Assembly (NCBI GenBank): GCA_964342575.1
Contig: CAYFGZ010000005.1
Location: 5,708-69,707, forward strand
Reading direction: 5' to 3'
Length of the DNA stretch: 64,000 bases
Origin: GCA-002701455 sp964342575
GTDB taxonomy: Bacteria; Pseudomonadota; Alphaproteobacteria; Thalassobaculales; Thalassobaculaceae
Shown here: positions 51,757-60,942 of the stretch, in pieces
How positions within the stretch are numbered: the stretch's first letter is position 1
Layout: every line of letters starts with the position of its first letter
Made by a program: the position numbers and the translations under genes
The notes under the pieces: generated by a model
What the model saw: the letters and a program-made list of their open reading frames with translations, nothing else
What the model was told of the DNA's origin: nothing
The model's database searches: none

Positions 51757-52929
51757 ATGGCCACAAAAGTTACCAGGAATGATCATCCGCAAAGGTTGAG
51801 ATTGATTGGCTCGATAAACGAGGTCTCAAAAGACCAATGGGATAGTTGCGCTGGAGAGGAAAACCCGTTCTTATCGCATGATTTTTTATCTATACTTGAA
51901 GACTCAGGGTCTGTTTGCGCGAAGACTGGTTGGTTACCGCAGCACTTAGTTTATGAGGATAGGAATGGCACTTTGCTTGGGGCAGTGCCGCTATACCTTA
52001 AAGGTCACTCTTATGGAGAATATGTTTTCGATTGGGGTTGGGCAGATGCTTTCGAGCGCGCTGGCCATCAATATTTCCCAAAACTCTTGTCAGCCGTGCC
52101 ATTTACTCCTGTAACGTGTTCTAAGTTGTTGACCAGGCCCGGTGAAAATAGAAGCAAATTAAACCAGATATTGATTGCTGGGCTGGTATCGGCGACGGAA
52201 CAGCTAAAGGTTTCTTCTTTGCATGTAAACTTCCTATTACCGAACGAAAGTGAACTGCTTGGGCGAACAAAATTCCTAACGAGAAATGGTCTCCAATATC
52301 ACTGGTGTAATGCCAACTACGCGTCGTTCGACGAGTTTTTGTCCCATTTAAATTCGCGGAAGAGAAAAAATATTAGAAAGGAACGTCGAGCTGCTGCTGC
52401 CCATGGTGTGACTATTTCCGCGTTGACTGCAGAGGAAATTGAGGAGCGTCATTGGGACGCTTTTTATAGTTTCTATATAGATACGTCGGATAGAAAATGG
52501 GGTGGTGCCTATTTAAATAAGCAGTTTTTTAGATTACTTGGTAAAAAAATGGCGGACAAAGTTTTGTTGATAATGGCGGAATATGATGGTGTGCCTGTTG
52601 GCGGGGCCCTAAATTTTATAGGAAAAGATACTTTATACGGCCGGAATTGGGGCTGCACTAGTGATTTTAAATTTTTGCACTTCGAGGCTTGTTATTATCA
52701 GGCAATTGATTTTGCGATTAAAAAGGGGTTACGTAGAGTAGAAGCGGGGGCGCAAGGTAATCACAAATTTCAGAGAGGATATTTGCCCAAACTGACACAT
52801 AGTAGTCATTACATCGTGGATGCTGGATTTCGAGAGGCTGTTGCCGAATTCTTGATGAAGGAACGCGAGCACATAGTTTTGGAGAGAAATGCCCTAGAAA
52901 AGATGTCTCCGTTTAAACAGGAGTCATAG
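51757..52929 (+). CDS. GNAT-fold protein of the DUF482/FemAB-like family
   Basis: A 390-residue protein of the DUF482/COG3146 group. ENPFLSHDFLSILEDSGSV near residue 30, TGWLPQHLVYEDRNGTLLGA near residue 50, and the large SRKRKNIRKERRAAAAHGVT near residue 200 with NFIGKDTLYGRNWGCTSDFK and GAQGNHKFQRGYLPKLTHSS (near residues 285 and 335) are family-typical. These proteins have tandem GNAT-like folds and are predicted acyl- or peptidyl-transferases. Weak ribosome site. It follows the RidA gene and converges on clpA. Confidence 0.82.
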   Translation: MATKVTRNDHPQRLRLIGSINEVSKDQWDSCAGEENPFLSHDFLSILEDSGSVCAKTGWLPQHLVYEDRNGTLLGAVPLYLKGHSYGEYVFDWGWADAFERAGHQYFPKLLSAVPFTPVTCSKLLTRPGENRSKLNQILIAGLVSATEQLKVSSLHVNFLLPNESELLGRTKFLTRNGLQYHWCNANYASFDEFLSHLNSRKRKNIRKERRAAAAHGVTISALTAEEIEERHWDAFYSFYIDTSDRKWGGAYLNKQFFRLLGKKMADKVLLIMAEYDGVPVGGALNFIGKDTLYGRNWGCTSDFKFLHFEACYYQAIDFAIKKGLRRVEAGAQGNHKFQRGYLPKLTHSSHYIVDAGFREAVAEFLMKEREHIVLERNALEKMSPFKQES

Positions 52930-52977
52930 CCTAGCCCCTTAACTTTGTCGCTGCTTCGTCTGTGGCAATAGGCTTAG

Positions 52978-55314
52978 TTATTTAGCAAGAGCTTTGGGCC
53001 GAATTCTTTTCCTCCGAAGTGGTTTTTCACGAGTCGGGTTGGTTTTTTTCTCGAGCTTCTGAATTGGCTTGCATTCGAAGAAAAGTTCTCCTTTCCGAAG
53101 CGTTATTTTAACCACTCCGCCTTCCGTGAGGTTCCCAAATAATAATTCTTCTGCTAGGGGCTTTTTTATATGCTCCTGTACGACCCGAGCTAACGGGCGA
53201 GCGCCAAAGTTTTTGTCATAGCCTTTTTTTCCTAGCCAGTCACGGGCATCTTCGCCGATCTCAAAAGTCACATTCCGGTCTTCTAGCTGCGCTTCCAACT
53301 GCATAATAAATTTTTCTACTACCCTTGATATTATTTCCATAGATAGTCCCGAAAAGCCAATTACCGCGTCTAAGCGATTACGGAACTCAGGGGTAAACAT
53401 ACGGTTAATAGCTTCAGCGTCGTCTCCAACTCTCTCGGTTCTTCCAAAACCGATAGCTTCCTTGGCCAAATCTGATGCTCCTGCGTTTGTAGTCATTATG
53501 AGAATAACATTTCGGAAATCGACGGTTTTTCCATTGTGATCCGTCATTTTACCGTGATCCATTACCTGGAGTAGTATATTGAACAGGTCCGGATGCGCTT
53601 TTTCTATTTCGTCAAGCAATAAGACGCAATGTGGGTGTTGATCCACAGAATCTGTTAATAATCCTCCTTGATCGAAGCCAACATAGCCGGGGGGAGCCCC
53701 TATTAGACGAGATACACTGTGTCGTTCCATGTATTCTGACATATCGAACCTAATAAGTTCAACTCCGAGTACTATTGAAAGTTGACGGGCTACTTCCGTT
53801 TTCCCGACCCCAGTAGGCCCTGAGAACAGGTAATTTCCGATTGGTTTTTCCGGTTCCCTCAAGCCCGCTCGGGATAGTTTTATCGCACTGGCCAGTGCAT
53901 GAATGGCTTTATCTTGGCCAAAAACAACACGTTGGAGATCCCTCTCCAAATTCATTAATGTAGTTTTGTCACTTGTAGAGACGCTCTTTGGCGGGATTCG
54001 TGCGATCTTAGCCACTACTTCTTCAACATCCCTTACGTTTATAGTTTTTTTCCTTCGTGATGAGGGAAGCAGCATTTGAGCAGCTCCCACCTCGTCGATG
54101 ACATCTATGGCTTTATCAGGAAGTTTCCTATCACCTATATACTTAGCTGATAGGTCGACAGCGCTTTTTAATGAGTCGAGAGTATATTTGACCCTGTGGT
54201 GCGCTTCATAATAAGGTTTCAATCCCTTCAATATTTTCACGCTGTCTTCGAGTGAAGGCTCATTTACGTCAATTTTTTGAAATCGTCTGACCAAAGCTCT
54301 ATCTTTCTCAAAATGGCCACGATATTCTTTATAAGTTGTGGAGCCAATGCATCTGAGAACGCCGCCTTGGAGCGCTGGCTTCAGCAGGTTTGACGCGTCC
54401 ATTGCTCCTCCGGATGTGGCACCTGCGCCAATTACAGTATGAATTTCATCGATGAAAAGGATTGCATTGGGATTTTTTTCAATTTCAGATATTACTGCTT
54501 TCAGGCGTTCTTCGAAATCCCCACGATAACGAGTGCCAGCAAGAAGAGAACCCATATCAAGGGAAAAAACTATGGCTTCAGCAAGAACATCGGGAACATT
54601 TTTTTCGGTGATCCGCTTTGCTAATCCCTCAGCTATAGCGGTTTTTCCGACGCCCGGGTCACCAACATAAAGCGGATTATTTTTTGTCCTACGACAAAGT
54701 ATTTGAATTGTTCGATCTACCTCGAACTCCCGCCCTATTAATGGATCGATGTGGCCGGATTTCGACTTTTCATTGAGATTTATACAATAGGCGTTAAGGG
54801 CTTCACCGCCACGCTTATTTTTGCCATCGGTTGTGTCTTCTTCTTCTGTTGACGAGGATCTGCTCGTATCTTTTTCGCCTGGGCGTTTTGCTATGCCATG
54901 GGATATAAAATTAACAGCATCGAAACGTGACATTTCTTGTTCTTTTAGAAAATGAACAGCATAACTTTCTCTTTCTGAAAATAGGGCGACGATGATATTT
55001 GCACCATTAACCTCTTTTCTGCCTGATGATTGAACATGAATAATAGCTCTTTGCACGACTCGTTGGAAACCTGCAGTCGGCTTCGCTTCCTCGTCGCCAG
55101 TTCCAATTAGATACTTTAATTCATCTACTATGTAATGGTTGAGTGTAGATGCTAAACTACCTATTTCTACGCCGCATGCATCTAACACTGCAATCGCATC
55201 TTGATCATCTGTTAGAGCTAGAAGCAGGTGCTCCAGTGTAGCAAATTCATGCTTCTGTTCGGTTGCATAATCTAGTGCCTTATGTAGGGCATTCTCGAGG
55301 TTTTTTGAAAGCAT
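52978..55314 (-). CDS. clpA: ATP-dependent Clp protease ATP-binding subunit ClpA
   Basis: A 778-residue two-AAA-domain unfoldase that feeds ClpP. N-domain LEHLLLALTDDQDAI near residue 25; first Walker A VGDPGVGKTAIAEGLAKRIT, first Walker B LFIDEIHTVIGAG; second Walker A FSGPTGVGKTEVARQL and Walker B LLLDEIEKAHPDLF. ClpA-type length and the absence of a long ClpB linker distinguish it. Start at ATG 55314, 4 nt after the clpS stop; a GTG at 55368 would run into clpS and lengthen the N-terminus wrongly. Coupled to clpS. The lysine/arginine-rich C-terminus is slightly long. Confidence 0.96.
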   Translation of the reverse strand: MLSKNLENALHKALDYATEQKHEFATLEHLLLALTDDQDAIAVLDACGVEIGSLASTLNHYIVDELKYLIGTGDEEAKPTAGFQRVVQRAIIHVQSSGRKEVNGANIIVALFSERESYAVHFLKEQEMSRFDAVNFISHGIAKRPGEKDTSRSSSTEEEDTTDGKNKRGGEALNAYCINLNEKSKSGHIDPLIGREFEVDRTIQILCRRTKNNPLYVGDPGVGKTAIAEGLAKRITEKNVPDVLAEAIVFSLDMGSLLAGTRYRGDFEERLKAVISEIEKNPNAILFIDEIHTVIGAGATSGGAMDASNLLKPALQGGVLRCIGSTTYKEYRGHFEKDRALVRRFQKIDVNEPSLEDSVKILKGLKPYYEAHHRVKYTLDSLKSAVDLSAKYIGDRKLPDKAIDVIDEVGAAQMLLPSSRRKKTINVRDVEEVVAKIARIPPKSVSTSDKTTLMNLERDLQRVVFGQDKAIHALASAIKLSRAGLREPEKPIGNYLFSGPTGVGKTEVARQLSIVLGVELIRFDMSEYMERHSVSRLIGAPPGYVGFDQGGLLTDSVDQHPHCVLLLDEIEKAHPDLFNILLQVMDHGKMTDHNGKTVDFRNVILIMTTNAGASDLAKEAIGFGRTERVGDDAEAINRMFTPEFRNRLDAVIGFSGLSMEIISRVVEKFIMQLEAQLEDRNVTFEIGEDARDWLGKKGYDKNFGARPLARVVQEHIKKPLAEELLFGNLTEGGVVKITLRKGELFFECKPIQKLEKKTNPTREKPLRRKRIRPKALAK

Positions 55315-55318
55315 TGAC

Positions 55319-55648
55319 CTACGCCTTTTCAATGGTGCATTGCAGAGGGTGCTGGTTTTGTCGTGCACAATCCATCACCTGCATTACTTTAGTCTCTGCT
55401 ATCTCGTATGAAAATATGCCACAAACGCCAACACCACGTTGATGCACGTGGAGCATTATTTTTGTTGCCTCGTCACGTGATTTGGAAAAAAATCTTTCTA
55501 GTATATGAACGACAAACTCCATCGGAGTATAATCATCATTAAGCATGACGACCTTGTACATAGACGGTTTCTTAGTCTTGGGTTTAGCTTTTTCAATTAC
55601 CCCAATATCTGCGTCTGATCCATCTTGGTTCTGTCGTTTGTTACCCAT
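55319..55648 (-). CDS. clpS: ATP-dependent Clp protease adaptor ClpS
   Basis: A 109-residue adaptor that binds N-degron substrates and delivers them to ClpA. The core YKVVMLNDDYTPMEFVVHIL, with the substrate-pocket Asn-Asp and Met, is at about residue 32, followed by ATKIMLHVHQRGVGVCG and the EIAETKVMQVMDCARQNQHP block. The N-terminal 25 residues are the disordered extension that engages ClpA. GGGGAA precedes the ATG. Four nucleotides separate it from clpA. Confidence 0.96.
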   Translation of the reverse strand: MGNKRQNQDGSDADIGVIEKAKPKTKKPSMYKVVMLNDDYTPMEFVVHILERFFSKSRDEATKIMLHVHQRGVGVCGIFSYEIAETKVMQVMDCARQNQHPLQCTIEKA

Positions 55649-55978
55649 ACATGTTCCCCGATCAAGGAATGGCCGATGTTGTTATATGAGGCAATAGAAA
55701 TGGTATTGACTAATCATCATAACAATAAAAATCTAAGGGGCTGGTAATTTTGCGTCAACTGGAAACTAGCAGACAAAGTGTTCCTTTTAATATTAAATAG
55801 TTTTAGTGGCTTGGTATGGAGTAAATACGGTGAAGACTAGGATATTTTTTGTGTAACGTTATATAGCTACATTAAAGGAAACAAAATACTTCGTTTTTAC
55901 AACGAGTTATAGACATTAGCTAAGATATAGATTAATATATGATTCGCGTTTAATGAATTACGAAATTGGCGATTAAGA
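55649..55978. other. Divergent promoter region, 330 nt
   Basis: AT-rich region between clpS and the D-Ala-D-Ala carboxypeptidase gene. It must carry promoters for both; TTTACA (about 55896) and TAAGAT (about 55921) are loose matches with a 19-nt spacing. No gene, repeat or strong hairpin seen. Confidence 0.4.
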
Positions 55979-57211
55979 TTGACTCACGGTACTTTAAATA
56001 TAGTCCTTCGTCATATTAAGCTTTGTTCTATTTTTTTATTAAAAGGCTCATGCATTTTTGTTTTGAGTGGGTTTGTTGTGGGGATGATTTTTACCACACC
56101 AGCTCAATCAAAATATGCTTCTTTGGTTGTGGATGCTGAGACCGGGATAGAATTGTATGCTCGTAACGCAGATACAAAAAATTTTCCTGCCTCGCTCACT
56201 AAGATCATGACTCTGTATATGATTTTTGACGCATTAGAGCGCCGAAAATGGAATCTTAAAACTCGTTTGAAGGTTTCTCGTCGGGCATCAAGACAACCGC
56301 AAACTAGACTCGGCGTTAAACGAGGACGGACCATAAGCGTCCGAACGGCTATACTCGCCTTGATCACTCGGTCGGCCAATGATGTAGCTACCGTTGTGGC
56401 TGAAAATATGTCTGGATCTGAACGCGCATTTGCCCGAAAAATGACTGTGAAAGCAAGAAGTATTGGTATGAGGGCCACTACTTTCCGGAATGCTTCTGGT
56501 TTACCAAATAGGGGACAGTTGAGTACTGCTAGGGATATGGCCAAATTAGCCATATCCATTAGAAGAGATTTCCCACAGTTTTACCATTTTTTTAAAACAA
56601 AGAAATTTCGCTACAGAGGTAGAACTTTCCGAAACCATAACATGCTGCTTGGACGATATTCTGGTACTGATGGGATAAAGACAGGCTACACGAATGCATC
56701 TGGCTATAATTTAGTTGCTTCGGTAAGGCGGAAAGGTCAGCACCTTATAGGGGTGGTATTTGGCGGGAGGACGGGACCTCGCCGAGACCGTCACATGGTT
56801 AATCTTCTCGACAAAAGTTTTTGGAAACTGGATAGATTAGCAAAGTTATCTCCCCCTAAACCTAGGATTAATCCACTGGGAAAATCAATTTATCTCTCAA
56901 GAAGTGACTTTTCTGAACGGTCAAGAAGCATTGGAGCAAATTGGGGTATCCAAGTTGGGGCTTACTCAAGTGACAAACCGGCACGTCTAATGATCCAATT
57001 AGTGCGCAAACATTTAAAAATAGATAGTAAACTAATATATAATCGAGTGGAAAAGGTTGAAAGAACTCATGGAGTAATATTTCGTGCGCGACTATTAGGT
57101 ATGGGGGAAAGACAGGCTAGGAAAGCCTGTGCTAGTTTGGTTGTGAAGCACCTGCCCTGTGTACCGGTTCCAATGAATATAGAGTTAGCCCGGGCTCCTA
57201 CTGCTCGATGA
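55979..57211 (+). CDS. D-alanyl-D-alanine carboxypeptidase with SPOR domain
   Basis: A 410-residue exported peptidase of the DacA/DacC type. A signal peptide (about 1-40) precedes KYASLVVDAETG; the catalytic triad motifs are SLTKIM (SxxK), SANDVA (SxN) and KTGYTNASG (KTG). From about residue 325, WGIQVGAYSSDKPARLMIQL is the start of a SPOR domain, which binds denuded glycan strands at the septum and here targets the enzyme to division sites. The mature part is strikingly arginine-rich. TTG start at 55979 lacks a strong ribosome site but is needed for the full signal peptide. This fusion is common in alphaproteobacteria. Confidence 0.9.
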   Translation: MTHGTLNIVLRHIKLCSIFLLKGSCIFVLSGFVVGMIFTTPAQSKYASLVVDAETGIELYARNADTKNFPASLTKIMTLYMIFDALERRKWNLKTRLKVSRRASRQPQTRLGVKRGRTISVRTAILALITRSANDVATVVAENMSGSERAFARKMTVKARSIGMRATTFRNASGLPNRGQLSTARDMAKLAISIRRDFPQFYHFFKTKKFRYRGRTFRNHNMLLGRYSGTDGIKTGYTNASGYNLVASVRRKGQHLIGVVFGGRTGPRRDRHMVNLLDKSFWKLDRLAKLSPPKPRINPLGKSIYLSRSDFSERSRSIGANWGIQVGAYSSDKPARLMIQLVRKHLKIDSKLIYNRVEKVERTHGVIFRARLLGMGERQARKACASLVVKHLPCVPVPMNIELARAPTAR

Positions 57212-57230
57212 ACCAAAGAAACTGTGAGTG

Positions 57231-58625
57231 TTAAAAGTCTGAATGACGGATATTCACCTTTTTTAGGACATTTTTCAACTGATCTTTCAGTAGTTTTAAG
57301 TTTTTCTCAGAGTTGGCCTCACACCGTGCAACAAGTACTGCTTGGGTGTTTGATGCCCTAATTAGCCACCAACCATTTTCAGTCGTTACTCTGACACCAT
57401 CTATATCTGAGACCTTATGGTCCGACCAATTGCCGACGATACTCTTTACTTTATCGATTATGGAAAACTTTAGAGTTTCATCGCAAGGAAATCTAAGTTC
57501 AGGCGTGTTTACAGCATATGGCAAATTGGAACGAATGTCCGATAATTTTTCCCTTCTTTTACTAACTAGTTCGATGAGCCGGAGAGCTGCGTAGATCGCA
57601 TCGTCAAATCCAAAATATTTGTCTTTAAAGAAGATATGGCCACTCATTTCACCTGCGAGGGGAGCACGGGTTTCTCTCATTTTGTTTTTGATCAATGAAT
57701 GTCCCGTTTTCCACATCAGTGGTATACCGCCCAGCTGTGAAATGCGATCGAAAAGAGTCTGGCTAGCTTTAACATCGGCGATTATGGTAGCCCCAGGGTC
57801 ATGCCTCAGGACGTCTTCGGCTAATATTGCTAGTAACTGGTCTCCCCAAATTATATTTTTATTATTGTCCACCACACCTATTCGATCACCGTCGCCATCA
57901 AATGCTATTCCCAAGTCTGCATTTTTTTCGCCAACAGTTGTCAACAAAGTTTCAAGATTATCATCAATTGTCGGATCTGGATGGTGGTTAGGAAAATCAC
58001 CATCTACATCGGAAAATAATATCTCGTGTTTTCCCGGGATAGTTTGGCACAAGTTTTTTACTACTGGTCCGGCAACCCCATTCCCACAATCCCAAACTAT
58101 CGATAGTTCTCGATCTATCTCTAAGTCATAAATTAGGCGCTTTAAATAGTCGTCAAGAACGTCAATCTGTACCTCTGCTCCAGTTCCCGACGTATAATTT
58201 TCTGTGCTGGCTAACAGCGCCATATCTTTGATATCCTGCCCATAAAAAGGGGCCGTTCCTAGCATCATCTTAAAACCGTTATACTCGGGGGGATTGTGCG
58301 AGCCGGTGACCATAACCCCCCCATCACTTTTAAGGTGGTGCACGGCGAAATATAGCTGCGGCGTTGCACAAAGTCCGATCCGATATACCGTTAGTCCAGC
58401 GGCAATAAGGCCATCCGCAAGGTGTTCTTCTAGAAGCGGGGAACTATGTCTGCCATCTCTTCCAATAGCGACACTCTTTCCACCAGATTTTATTATTCGA
58501 GATCCAAATACTTTTCCTATAATTCGAGCATCCAGGTTTTTGAGCGTATCCCCAACTACGCCCCGAATGTCATATTCACGAAGTAGTGTAGGATGAAAAA
58601 TGTGCCCGTTAGCCACAGTAATCAT
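57231..58625 (-). CDS. Phosphomannomutase/phosphoglucomutase
   Basis: A 464-residue hexose-phosphate mutase of the AlgC/ManB group. It begins with HIFHPTLLREYDIRGVVGD; the phosphoserine loop is GGVMVTGSHNPPEYNGFKMM near residue 100, the metal loop is AFDGDGDRIGVVDN near residue 243, and the sugar loop is LAGEMSGHIFFKDKYFGFDD near residue 328. It interconverts hexose 1- and 6-phosphates and so supplies glucose-1-phosphate or mannose-1-phosphate. Its first 17 nt overlap the end of ugd, making it the last gene of galU-ugd-pmm. Glucose versus mannose preference is not resolved. Confidence 0.93.
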   Translation of the reverse strand: MITVANGHIFHPTLLREYDIRGVVGDTLKNLDARIIGKVFGSRIIKSGGKSVAIGRDGRHSSPLLEEHLADGLIAAGLTVYRIGLCATPQLYFAVHHLKSDGGVMVTGSHNPPEYNGFKMMLGTAPFYGQDIKDMALLASTENYTSGTGAEVQIDVLDDYLKRLIYDLEIDRELSIVWDCGNGVAGPVVKNLCQTIPGKHEILFSDVDGDFPNHHPDPTIDDNLETLLTTVGEKNADLGIAFDGDGDRIGVVDNNKNIIWGDQLLAILAEDVLRHDPGATIIADVKASQTLFDRISQLGGIPLMWKTGHSLIKNKMRETRAPLAGEMSGHIFFKDKYFGFDDAIYAALRLIELVSKRREKLSDIRSNLPYAVNTPELRFPCDETLKFSIIDKVKSIVGNWSDHKVSDIDGVRVTTENGWWLIRASNTQAVLVARCEANSEKNLKLLKDQLKNVLKKVNIRHSDF

Positions 58626-59940
58626 CCATAGGTAGAGCTTTGCGCCCTATACAGATATAGTTAAATCCTGCTTGCTTCATTTTACTCGGGTCATATATAT
58701 TTCTTAGATCAATTATTGTAGGTTCATTCAAAACCGACTTTATACGATTGAGGTCTAAGCCTCGAAACTCATTCCACTCTGTCAATATAGCAACAGCATC
58801 AGATTGTTCCATAGCCTGATAGGCATTTGTACACCACTCAACGTTGGGCAGAACGGTCTTAGCCTCGGTCATACCTTCGGGATCGTAAACTTTTATTATT
58901 GCGCCGCGACGTTGCAGTTCTGGAATGATTACAGTGCTAGGGGCTTCTCGTATATCGTCGGTATTTGGTTTGAATGTAATTCCTAGGATAGTAATTGTCT
59001 TACCATCGACCGTTCCTTGACATGCTTCAAGTATTCTTTCTACCATCGATTCTTTGCGCTTATTGTTAACGTCCACTACTGTTTCTATGATTTTGAGAGG
59101 CGAGCCGACCTGTTGCGCAGTGTGTATCAGCGCTAGCGTGTCTTTGGGGAAGCACGATCCTCCAAAACCAGGTCCGGGATGTAGGAACTTAGAACCAATC
59201 CTTCCGTCTAGACCAATTCCTTTCGCTACGTCATGAACATCTGCGCCTAGTTTTTCGCATAAATCAGCAATCTCATTTATAAAAGTAATCTTTGTTGCTA
59301 AAAAAGTATTGGCCGCGTATTTAATGAGTTCACTCGTTTCTAAGTCTGTGAAGACTATCGGTGTTTCTAATAAAAACAATGGCCTGTAGAGTTCACGCAT
59401 TACTTCTTTAGCGCGGTCACTGTTGACGCCGATGACTATCCTATCCGGGCGCATAAAATCGTTTATCGCAGCTCCTTCTCTGAGAAATTCTGGGTTTGAA
59501 CTGACATCAAAATTTGCGTCAGGCCGAATGGAACGCATAATGGTCTCGACTTTTCGTCCAGTGCCGACGGGCACAGTGGATTTTGTTACGACTAGGGTGT
59601 ACCCGGATAGAGCATGAGCGACTTCCTCTGCTGCTTTAAAAACATAGGTTAAATCAGCGTGCCCATCACCCCTTCGGCTCGGTGTACCCACAGCAATGAA
59701 AACAGCGTCAGCATTTTCAACAGCCATCGGTAGATTCGACGTAAAACTTAGGCGTTGCGCATTTACATTTGTTTTCACCAGCGCGTCCAGACCAGGCTCG
59801 AATATAGGTATTTCACCATTTTTCAATCCCGTAATTTTTTTTTGATCCATGTCAACGCACGTTACCGTGGATCCGAATTCGGAAAAACAGGCTCCTGTCA
59901 CTAGGCCAACGTATCCGGTACCTATCATTGCTATCCGCAT
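58609..59940 (-). CDS. ugd: UDP-glucose 6-dehydrogenase
   Basis: A 443-residue NAD-dependent enzyme oxidising UDP-glucose to UDP-glucuronate. The NAD motif is MIGTGYVGLVTGACFSEFGS, FIAVGTPSRRGDGHADLTYV is near residue 75, the catalytic cysteine is in PGFGGSCFPKDTLALIH near residue 260, and the C-terminal ITILGITFKPNTDDIREAPS binds the second nucleotide. Upstream galU (10 nt) makes its substrate and the mutase downstream makes GalU's, a coherent pathway. The product feeds acidic polysaccharides or LPS. Confidence 0.96.
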   Translation of the reverse strand: MRIAMIGTGYVGLVTGACFSEFGSTVTCVDMDQKKITGLKNGEIPIFEPGLDALVKTNVNAQRLSFTSNLPMAVENADAVFIAVGTPSRRGDGHADLTYVFKAAEEVAHALSGYTLVVTKSTVPVGTGRKVETIMRSIRPDANFDVSSNPEFLREGAAINDFMRPDRIVIGVNSDRAKEVMRELYRPLFLLETPIVFTDLETSELIKYAANTFLATKITFINEIADLCEKLGADVHDVAKGIGLDGRIGSKFLHPGPGFGGSCFPKDTLALIHTAQQVGSPLKIIETVVDVNNKRKESMVERILEACQGTVDGKTITILGITFKPNTDDIREAPSTVIIPELQRRGAIIKVYDPEGMTEAKTVLPNVEWCTNAYQAMEQSDAVAILTEWNEFRGLDLNRIKSVLNEPTIIDLRNIYDPSKMKQAGFNYICIGRKALPMDDYCG

Positions 59941-59949
59941 TTATCTAAC

Positions 59950-60819
59950 CTAACAAAACTTTTTGATGAAGTTTAAAACCGGTTCTTTTAGTTCGGGTCT
60001 GTCAAGGGCAAAAGCGATATTTGCCTCCAAAAAACCAACTTTGCTTCCACAATCGAACCGTTGCCCCTTAAATAAAAAACCATTTACGGGCCGAGAACCA
60101 ATTTGTCGTGCTATTGCATCTGTGACTTGTATCTCTCCTTTGGCGCCGAGCTCAAAGCGGCCCAAATCGTCGAAAACTTTTGGTTCTAGAATGTACCTTC
60201 CGATAATAGCCAAGTTTGAGGGTGCTTTGGATTTTGGTGGTTTTTCAACTAAGCCTCTTATTTCCACCAGTGAGTTGGTTTTTTTTCCTGGTTTTATTAC
60301 TCCATATGACATCACTTCATCTGTATTTACTTCCATGATGGCTGCCATATTTCCGCCCACACGCTTGTATGCGTCTAGCATTTGTTTGAGGCAACCTTTC
60401 TGAGCGAAGATCAGGTCATCAGCCAACAAGACCGCCACCGGTTCGTTTCCCGCGAAATTCCTGGCACACCAAATAGCGTGGCCCAGGCCGAGCGGTTCTT
60501 GTTGACGTATATAAGCAATTTGTCCCGGATGAGGTATGGTTTCCTTTACGACTTTTAAGGAGTCCCGCCTAGAGCGGGCTTCAAGCATTGCCTGTAGTTC
60601 ATAGGCGTGGTCAAAATGATCCTCGATGGCAGTCTTCCCTCGACCAGTCACAAAAATAAATTCTTCTATTCCTGCTTCGGCCGCCTCCTCGACAGCGTAT
60701 TGAATTAATGGTTTGTCGACCACTGGCAGCATCTCTTTAGGCATCGACTTGGTTGCGGGCAAGAACCTGGTTCCCAAGCCACCAACTGGAAAAATTGCTT
60801 TTCGAATTGAAACAGGCAT
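59950..60819 (-). CDS. galU: UTP--glucose-1-phosphate uridylyltransferase
   Basis: A 289-residue nucleotidyltransferase. PVGGLGTRFLPATKSMPKEM with the following LPVVDKPLIQYAVEEAAEAG gives the UTP- and Mg-binding N-terminus, QQEPLGLGHAIWCARNF is near residue 106, and VRGLVEKPPKSKAPSNLAI-type sequence lies near residue 195, all as in GalU. Reaction: UTP plus glucose-1-phosphate to UDP-glucose. GGAGAG lies upstream of the ATG. It begins the galU-ugd-mutase operon; the J-domain gene is upstream on the same strand. Confidence 0.96.
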   Translation of the reverse strand: MPVSIRKAIFPVGGLGTRFLPATKSMPKEMLPVVDKPLIQYAVEEAAEAGIEEFIFVTGRGKTAIEDHFDHAYELQAMLEARSRRDSLKVVKETIPHPGQIAYIRQQEPLGLGHAIWCARNFAGNEPVAVLLADDLIFAQKGCLKQMLDAYKRVGGNMAAIMEVNTDEVMSYGVIKPGKKTNSLVEIRGLVEKPPKSKAPSNLAIIGRYILEPKVFDDLGRFELGAKGEIQVTDAIARQIGSRPVNGFLFKGQRFDCGSKVGFLEANIAFALDRPELKEPVLNFIKKFC

Positions 60820-60942
60820 ATTCTCTCCAATTAATTATTCGGTACCCATTGACCACATTGCTTCAATGTTTTTTTAAATATTACCATCAAAGCAGTTTTC
60901 AAAAAGCCAAGGTTTCCAATGTCTCCTCTGCTAATACACTGA

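Noticed and set aside
52978..55368. Longer ClpA reading from GTG 55368
   Set aside because: The extra 18 residues lie within clpS in another frame and are not part of any ClpA N-domain.
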